Shown here piece by piece: positions 1 to 8,300 of a stretch of 10,344 nt of DNA; within the stretch, counting starts at the first letter, position 1; each line of letters begins with the position of its first letter. This DNA is from an uncultured Clostridia bacterium. GTDB taxonomy: Bacteria; Bacillota; Clostridia; Christensenellales; Borkfalkiaceae. The position numbers and the translations under genes are program-made. The stretch lies in contig CANRFD010000172.1 of assembly GCA_947629845.1 (NCBI GenBank), positions 1-10,344 on the forward strand, read 5' to 3'. The notes under the pieces were generated by a model. The model was not told the origin of the DNA and did no database searches. It saw only the letters and a list, made by a program, of their open reading frames with translations.

Positions 1-3000
1 CTTGGTGCCGACGAGGACGGTTTCGTCGCCGAACCTGACGTTATCGCCCGACAGCTTGTTGCGGATCTGCACGCCGCTTATGACGTTGCCCTGCTGATCG
101 TGACCGGTGTAGGTGAGATCCAAGTCGCCCCAATCGATTTCGACCACGCGCTTTGCGACCTGATAGAACTGCGTCTGGCTCATCGAGTTCTGGTAGCTTT
201 CGCCCTCCTGGAACTTGATGCCGCCATCGACATCGAGGCTTGCTTTGAGCGCGTAATTGCCTGCCTTGAGATGGCCGGAGCCGCTCCTCTGCGGGTCGTT
301 GACGGCGATCCCGAAGTGGTGCTTGTTCAGCCACATTACGACTTCCGTGCCCGAGGTCTCTGCAATGTCGGGAATGTTGTCGACGGTGAGCTTGGCTTCT
401 TCGATGAGCTTTAAGAAGGCAGAGAGCAGGTCGGAAGTTTCGAGCTCAGAGCCGTAGGTCGCGGTGATGTAGCTGTTGAAGTCCTCGGGGACGATGATGA
501 GCACCTGATCGCCGCTGATGGAGACCGTGAAGCTGAACTGTTTGGTATCGTGGTTGGGCGCGCTGACCTGCACGGTGACTTTGTAGGTGCCCTTTTTGGT
601 GAGCTTATACCAGCCGCCGTCGACGTCGTATGCGCCGCCGTCCGAGACCTCGCAGCTGACGGGCGTGATGACCATGCCCTCTACGTCTCTCGTGCCCACG
701 AGCTCGAAGTGCTCGCTTGTAAGTTTGGTGACGATGAGATGATCGGGGTTGTAGCCCGTGTGCTCCCATTCGGCCGTGAGAGATCTGCCGAGTTCGCTCC
801 ATTCGATCGTGCCGGGGGTGATGGTGTAGGTGAGCTCCTGCGACTGTTTGCCGCCCTCGCCCTCGACAAATACGAAGTTGGGGTTGAGAAGGTTGACATA
901 GATCTTGTAGGTGGCGGCGTCGATGAGCGCATTATAGGCGGGCGCGGACTCCATGCCGTCGGACGAGATCGTGAAGGTGTAATCGGTTATGACGGTTTCG
1001 GGGACGACGTCGGTTTCGGACGCGTTGGCAAATACCGCCTCGACGGTGTGATTTTCCGCCGTGTACGCCTCGACATTGGTCTTTAGGCTGACGGTGACCT
1101 TGGCGGGGTCGATGGTGAAGTCGCGCGTTTTAGTGTCCCCTTCCCATGCGACGATGGTGAAGTTGGTCGCATCCAACTCTGTGAGCGTGACTTCGACGGT
1201 GTAGGTGCCGGCGTCGGTCGCGTCGTTCTGCGCCGCGCCTGCGGCGTCCTTCTTCGCGTAGGTGGCGGTGAAGTTCGTCGGGAGCACGGTTGTGCCATCC
1301 TCGTTGGTGAAGGAGATATCCGCCGTGATGCCGCTGCCCTTGTACGTCTTGTTCGCAAGCTCATTTACGGTGACGCGGGCGGGCGTGACGGTGAAGGGCA
1401 CGGTGACGGACTGATCGCCGCCGAGCGTGTAGCCGCCTTCGCCATTGCTGACCGTGATTTCGGTATCGCCGTCTACAATGACCTCCTTTACATGATAGTT
1501 ATTGGCGGTCGCCTCGTCCTTATATGCGAACACGAGGCAATAGCCCTTGGCGTTGACGATCTGCGTGACGGCGGAGCCTGCTGCCGTGCTGCCCTCGTAG
1601 AACTTGACGGTGTACTCCGAGTTGGCGGGGACGATGTCGTTGCCCTCTACAACGTTATCGATGAGCAGCGTGTTGAGACGGTTGTACCAATCGGCGCCGT
1701 CGTAGATGAAGGTGTTGCGATAGGCGCCTTTATTTGCGAACGTCTCGGCAAGGGTCAGGCGGAGCTCGGCCTTTTTGATTTCAAACACAAAGGTCTTGGT
1801 GAGCGAGCCGTCTTCAAAGGTGAAGTTGCCGTTCGTCTTTAACGTTACGGTGACATTATAGGTGCCCGCGTTGACGGGCGTATCCGTCGTCGTGTACTCC
1901 TTTCCATCGGAGGTATCTTGGTTCTTGTAGGTCACGGTGTAGCCGCTGTAGTTCACATTGGTGTTGAACTGCGGGACGACGCCCTCGTTTTCGGCATTGG
2001 TAAATTCGGGCGTGATGGACTGCGCGTTCTTGTTGTAGCCGACGGATACGGTGCCGCCGACGGCCGTGTGATCATCCGCCTCCACGGTCACTTTGGCGGG
2101 AACGATGGTGAAGTACCGCGTAATGGTGCCGCTGTAGTTGTTCTGCCCGAAGATACGGACGGTGACTCGGTTCTGGACGCCGCTTCTGTAAGCCTCGATG
2201 TCGGCCGTGTTGGTGACGGAATAGTCGTCATCTACGGTAAGCGTTACCGCGGCGCTATCGTGCACGAGCTCGAGGAGCACCTTGATATCCGACGGCGTGA
2301 GCGATTCACCCGTATAGGTAAGGTGAACTTCGTCGTTCGTCCAAGTGGTTTCGTCTGCGCCGTACTTGATCGTCGCATCCTTGATGTCCTTGGCGACGAT
2401 GGAGTAGGCGAGCGTGAAGGTGTAGAGGTAGCTTTCGCCGCTCTTGCCGAAGGCGAAGTTGCCGCCGTTCTTCAGCGTGACGGTGACGGTGTACGTGCCG
2501 ACATCGGTGTAGTCGTGCTCCGTAGAGAAGCCGTTGTAGGCGAAGTTGAGCGCGTATTCGTAGTCGGCGCCCACTTCCGTGCCGTTGGCGGGGTCTTTTG
2601 CTTCGGGAATGACGCCGCCCGCCTGCACGGTGTTGCTGAACGAGACGGTCGCCTCGTGCGGTTTGCCGTCGTAGGTGATCGTTGTGCCTGCGCTGCCGCC
2701 GATCATCGCCGTCGGGTTGACGGTGACGGGCATGATCTCGTAGTCGTCGGTGATCTTTGCGCCGGTCACGCCGCCGTCGTCGCTGACTTCGGCGTCGGCG
2801 TTGTTGCTGCCCTTCACAAAGACGAAATTCTTGCGGTCGGCTTCGCTCAACGTGAGCGTTACCCTATATTTGCCCGCATTGATGGGCGGGTTGGTAGCTT
2901 CCGCATCGCCCAACGTGTAGCCGAGTGAGTCGACCGTGGGGAGCGGGTCGGTGCCCGATACGTTGGTGAGCTGAACGGCCGCGGCCTGCCCTTCCCCGGT

Positions 3001-5380
3001 GTAGGACACGGGCAAAAGGTTCTGCATGGCGATCTGCGCCCTGTAGATGGTGAAGGCGTTGTTCCACGTGATCGTAGTGTCGCCCGAGCCTTGCGAGGCC
3101 GTGTAGCCGTTCTCTATCACCTTATAGTTGCCCGCATACTCCGCGGGAATGGTGATGACCATGGAGTAGAGACCCGCATCGGTAAGGTTCGCGTTTTCGC
3201 CCGCGATGTTGTAGGAGACCGAGTACTGCGCGGCGGTGAGAAGCAGCTTGCCGTGGCCTCCGTCTGCGGCGAGGCTCCACACGTCGGTATCCTGATAGGC
3301 GATGCCGCGGTAGACGAGGTACTCGGAGGGCTGAAGGGTGGCGGTGTCGCTTTCGCGCTGCTTTTGGGCGCGCGCGGTAAGGTTGACGGTGATCTCCGCG
3401 GGGTTGATGGTGACGATGACGCCGTCGGAGACGAGCTGGGTTTTCTCGTCGTTCAGTTTGAAGCCCGCAGGCTTCACAAATTCAACGTTGTTGAGTGCAG
3501 TCGCGCCAAACAGCGAGATGATCATGCGATACTTCCCGACAGTGGTCACAGAGACGGCACCGTCGCCCGCATCCACTTCCTCGGCGCGGAACGTGATGCG
3601 GTAGCCATAGTTGCGCATACTGCCCGACGCATCGTAGAGGTATTGAAGAATGTAGTACTCTTCGCCCGCAGTGCCGTTGGCGATGTTGTAGTTTTCGTTG
3701 AAGAACAGCGCCTGCTGGTTGGCGTCGGAAACGTGGTCTTGCCCGTCGTAGTACTCTGTAAGGTTGCCCGTGCCCGTCAAGGTCACTTGCATGACCGCTT
3801 TATTCACGGTGTAGTTGATGTCGGCATACGCGCCGTCGGCAGAGATCTGCCACGTGTTGGCGTCGTGATCTTCGGCGTCGGTATCGTTGTTATCGCCGTG
3901 TTCGATGGCGAAGTTCGTAAGCCCGTCGCCCTGCAACGCGAAACGGTACACATAAGTGCCCGCGTCGATCAGGTTGCCGCGGAAGGTCTGCCCGTTGAGC
4001 GTGTAAGTTCCGGTGAAATATGCGCTCGCTCTTTCGCCGGTAAAAATCGACGCCAAATCGGCCAAGCCGTGTCCTTCGTAAATGGACACCACGCCCGTAA
4101 TGCCGCGAACGGTATCCGTGCCATTGCCGATATACTCCGTCTCGTTATAATAACTCGACGTTTTGGAAACGGACAGGCTGAGTCCGGCTTTATGAACTTC
4201 AAAGTCAAGTTGTATCGTATCGGTATCGGCATCTTCGTCCGCCCAGCAGTAGTTGGCGAAGAGAGACGCGGGCAATTTCAGCCCGACGGAATAGTTGCCC
4301 GCATCCCAATAGGTTTCGTAGGACGTTTTCACATCCTCGGGCAAAGCGATGTTCGTCGCGGCAATATCCGTCTTTTTAGGCGCGGGGGCGATACAGTTGT
4401 CCTGATTTGCGGGCTCGGAAATCTTATAGGTGTCCGTTGTGCCCGGGTTCAGCCACTCATAGAGCTTTGTCTGTGCGTTGCTTTCATCGATGAACCCGTA
4501 ATAGGTCTCGCCAATCGACGGGCGTTCGATGACCGCCTTGGTGATCTCTACGCGCGGGCCGCTGTAGAAGTTGTAGCCCTTCGAGGCACCCGTGAAGGTG
4601 GAATCCTCCGCCGAGACGTTGTTGATGTATGTAATTTTGTAATCTTTGTTGTTTGCGGTGCTGCTTCCTGCCTTCTTGGTAAGGTAGATGCCGAGGTAGT
4701 AGGTGCCGACGTCGACGACATCGGTGCCGACTTTCACGTAGCCGCCGTCGACGCCGCTGCCTTCACCCTTCCGCACAAAATAGTAGGCGTAATCGAGAAG
4801 GGCGGTGTTGCCTTGGTCGGCCGAAATGACGCCGCCGCCTTCGGGCTGGTTGCCGGAGAGGGAAATGACCGCCGACTCGCGGCCTTTCTTTGCGCTGTCG
4901 CCGCCGTAGTAGACCCAAGAGTAGACCTGCTTGTTGGAACTATCGAGTTGCGCCGTCAGGGTGCTGGGGCCGCCTTCGTCGAGGCGACGCTGCATGGAGA
5001 CGTTGACGGAAATGGGACGAGGCGTGACGGTGATCGTAATATTCTCGGTCGTGCCCGTGAATTTATAGTCGGAAGCGGCGCTATCCCGCATTGACGCGGG
5101 CGTAAGGGTATAGTGGAGCTTATCTTCGACGTGCGGACGCAACGTGTCGCCCTTCCCCTCGATCGTGACGGTGAACACGTCGGAAGCGGTCTGCCCCAAA
5201 GGAAGGCCGTTGTGCATGCCGTTCAATTCATAGGTGATAAGCGACGTGTCGCTTGCAAGCGACGAGGCGAGATAGTTTTCAAGCGTGCCGTCCGCGCCGA
5301 CGTCGCCATAGGTATAGTCGCCGTACTTAATTTCTTTGGGCTGCGCTTTGATATTGAGCGTAAGCGGCTGCACGTTAAAT
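1..5380 (-). repeat. Tandem array of about 14 divergent MBG/YDG Ig-like modules (residues ~1300-3092, continuing past the window)
   Basis: Module boundaries are marked by a hinge of the form (I/V)-x-(P/K)-A-x-(I/V)-x-V. I place them near residues 1300, 1416, 1577, 1692, 1824, 1957, 2075, 2185, 2292, 2391, 2499, 2629, 2721, 2818 and 3040. Each module usually has a 'Y-x-G' strand (YDGKPHEATV, YTGESLTPSD, YTGEGQAAAV, YKGSGITADI, YTGHDQQGNV). A late '(D/N)-A-G-x-Y-x-V-x-(V/L)-x-L' strand follows (DAGTYTVEVTL, NAGTYNVTVTLKTNGNF, NAGKYRVTLTL). At DNA level the late strand and hinge recur as related plus-strand sequence (gtgacggtgacggtgtacgtgcc near 2477, and relatives near 1191 and 1846). The modules are old and well diverged, not recent identical copies. 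They probably form a rigid stalk that holds the N-terminal LRR head away from the cell. Confidence 0.82.
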
Positions 5381-8300
5381 TCGGAGACGGTGTAGTTGTT
5401 GGTTTGGGCGTTTTTCCATTCGGCAAATTCGGCTTCCGTCATGCTGCCGTCGGGTGCGGCTTCCGCAAACGCCGCCGTAAGATCGCCGTTCAGAACGACG
5501 TAACTGCCCGCATGGGTCTGCGCGTTGAACGCCTCGTCGAAGGCACGCAGAAACGCGGCGTCTTCAAAGGAAAGCGTCTTTTCGATATGTACTTTATGTA
5601 CTTTGCCGTCGCTGATATGGAAGAGCGTAAGGCTGCCCGCTGCCACGGGGCTGGAGGGCAACAGGAATTTCTGCCCGCCGCCCGAATTGGGATAGGGATC
5701 CTCGGAATACGTCCAGCTGTAGGGCTCGACCTTGTTGATCTTTAAGCGGAATACCGAATAGAACGTGACTTGCACGTTTTCGTCGAGGTCGGAGACGTAC
5801 ACCATGAAGGGTTCGGTGTTGGTGCCGTCCGCCCGCCAGAAGTTGTTACGGGTGACGGGGTGCCCCTCGGCATCCATCATGTCGGCGCCGTCGAGGTTCT
5901 TGATGGTCTCCGTCTCAGTGGGATATCCCGTCCAAATCTTACTTGCAAGAGCGTAATCCGTCGTCCAGCCGATAAATTCTGCATTGGGGTGCTCGAAAAC
6001 GACGTTGGTGGGCAATTTGATGCCCGAGCCGAGAACCTGCTTGGTAGCGGTAACTTCAAGCTCGTTCGTGGTATCGGCTCTATCTTTATATTCGCGTTCG
6101 ACGCTCGTGACGAGGGCGTTGCCGTCGCTATCCGTCTTCATGTTGGCGGGAAGTTCCCCGCCGACGTTTTCGATGACGGCGTGCTCAAAGGTAGCATCGG
6201 CAAGCATGTCGATATCGATCGTATAGTGATAGACGAAAGTGTTCTCGTCCTCGCCGCTAAATCCGTTCTCGCGGAGAGCGTTCATAAGAGGCTCATTCTT
6301 ATAGAAAATACGGAATATGTACGTTCCCTCTGCGTTGGCGCCTGCAAGAACAACGTTAAAAAATTCTTTTTCACTAATCGACCCCTGCGTCGGTTGATAA
6401 AGCGTGCCGAGGCCGGTGACGCCGGGATCGTCCTTGCCGCCCGTGGGGCTCGCGACGAGCAGGATCCTGTCGATTGTTTCGGTCTGTAACAGCATGCGCA
6501 CGCCGAAACGGATATCCGCTTTCCAACCGGCGATCGCGGTGCCGTCTTCATTCATTTGCGGCACAGGGTGAGCATAGACGGCGTCCGAATAGGGACGGTC
6601 GTAAGGGATCCCTGCGCCCTTGTGCTCGACGACTGCCTTGTATTTGGCTAGTTCAGTATCGATATTCGTCTGGTCACTGCTCTTCTTGGGGTCGTACTTC
6701 TTGATGTCGTCATAGGGGTCGGCGTCCCCCTCATATGTGCGGCCGATCTCATAGATGTAGGGCGTGAAGTCGTCCATGTAGCGGACATCGGGCGCGTGAT
6801 TTCCACTGATACCCGTCCCTGCATACGAACTTAAAATGCCCGCCGACCCTGCCGCAGAGGGCGCATTCGTACCGTCCACGCGCAAATACATACCGGACTG
6901 GCGGTCGAACACATTATCCGACTCCTGCGTCCGATATTGGAGATAATAGACCGTCTCCAAATTGGGGCACACACCGCCCAAAAATGCCGTAGCGGAAACC
7001 TGCTCGATTTCCCCGGGGAACACAATCGTCTTATTCGTGAACTGCGCACCTTGGAAAGCGAGCGGGCCGATGCTCTTCAACGATTTCGGCAATTTTAAGA
7101 TACCCTTGACCGCACCCGTAAAGGCGCGCTCTTCCACGCTCTCGAGCGTCGAGGGTAAATTGAGCTGATTGATCCCTACGGCTGTAAATGCACAATATCG
7201 AATAGTCTTGACACCTTCGGGAATGGTGACACTTGTGAAAGTCCCCGGATTTTTCGTGCTGCCGAAAATGTTAAGGTTGACACCGTAGGCGTTGCCGATC
7301 GCGGTGACCGTTTTCCCGCCGAGCGACGTCGGGAACGTGAGATTCTTCTTATCCGACAAGCTGCTATAATTGCAGCCCGTAATAGTTACCGTGTTTTCAT
7401 CTTCGTTGTTGATTTCATATGTCCATACGCCTTCCGTGAAAGAAACCGCGCCCAAGTCCGTATTCGACGCCCCATAGTAGGTGTGCTCCATGGACGCAGC
7501 AGCCCACGGATAGGATTGGTTGTACCAATACGGTTGCTCCTCGGGACGCCCGGCAACGTTCAGAATAGCTTTCGGCGTCTTTCCGCCTGAGGAGTCGAAT
7601 TGCGGGAAATAAATCGCCGTAACGTTTGTTGCATTCGTAAAGGCTGCCTCGGAAATCAAGAAGTCGCTCGGCGCGCCTGCGGCGGGGATCACGACTTTGC
7701 TCGCCGTGCACCCGTTCAATCCCCAAAAACCGAGCGTTTTGCAACTTAAGGGCAACACGATCGTACTTGTATTGATAACGCTACTTCCGCTCCACGACCC
7801 ATACCGAACATCCGCTTTGGGAGCATATCCGCCGAAACTATTACGGTCGGTAACGGTCGTTGTGGAAGTAGTGGTCATCAACTTTAACGGCGTGGAGTAA
7901 AAACACATTGCGCCAATCTCGGTGATCTTATCCGGTATATTATAAATCGTTCCGACGCTACTGTTGGAAGCAAACGCGGTGGGCATGGAAGTAAGTACGT
8001 TGTTCCATGCGGGGTCGAGTGCAATGCCCGTGACCGATGTGTTGGCAAACATGCCGGGCGCAAGCCCTTTCAGTGTACCGTTAGAATTAGAAATAGAATA
8101 AACCGTTCCCCCAACCGTGAGAGTGTTCGGGATCACAACATTCGTCGCCGACGCAGACGACGCACTACCATTAGAATTTACCGGGGAGCCAATTATCCCT
8201 TTATCTTTGTTGAAGCTGAAAGTAATGCCATCGATGTCAACCGTCCCATACGCCGAGTGTTTGGTGTTCCAAAAAATATTCCCTGCCGGCCCACCGTTGC

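Noticed and set aside
550..1086. 178-codon plus-strand open frame, and similar ones at 5113-5745, 5770-6489 and 8257-8829
   Set aside because: All are in register with the sense codons and end at sense TTA, CTA, TCA or similar. No domain or ribosome-binding site supports them.
1918..2928. 336-codon plus-strand open frame
   Set aside because: It is a codon-registered antisense shadow ending at a sense TCA codon. The product is Val/Gly/Asp-rich, as expected from antisense of Thr/Asn/Ala/Tyr/Val-rich Ig-like repeats.
3091..5094. 667-codon plus-strand open frame
   Set aside because: It is exactly antisense and codon-registered to the giant gene. Its product has no recognisable domain, and no ribosome-binding site precedes it. 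The sense strand gives a clear signal peptide, LRR and MBG protein.
1..5380. CRISPR-like array or recent tandem DNA repeats
   Set aside because: The recurring DNA words (gtgacggtgacggtgta and relatives) encode the conserved TYTVTVT strand of protein modules. Spacing and sequence vary and the frame stays open throughout.
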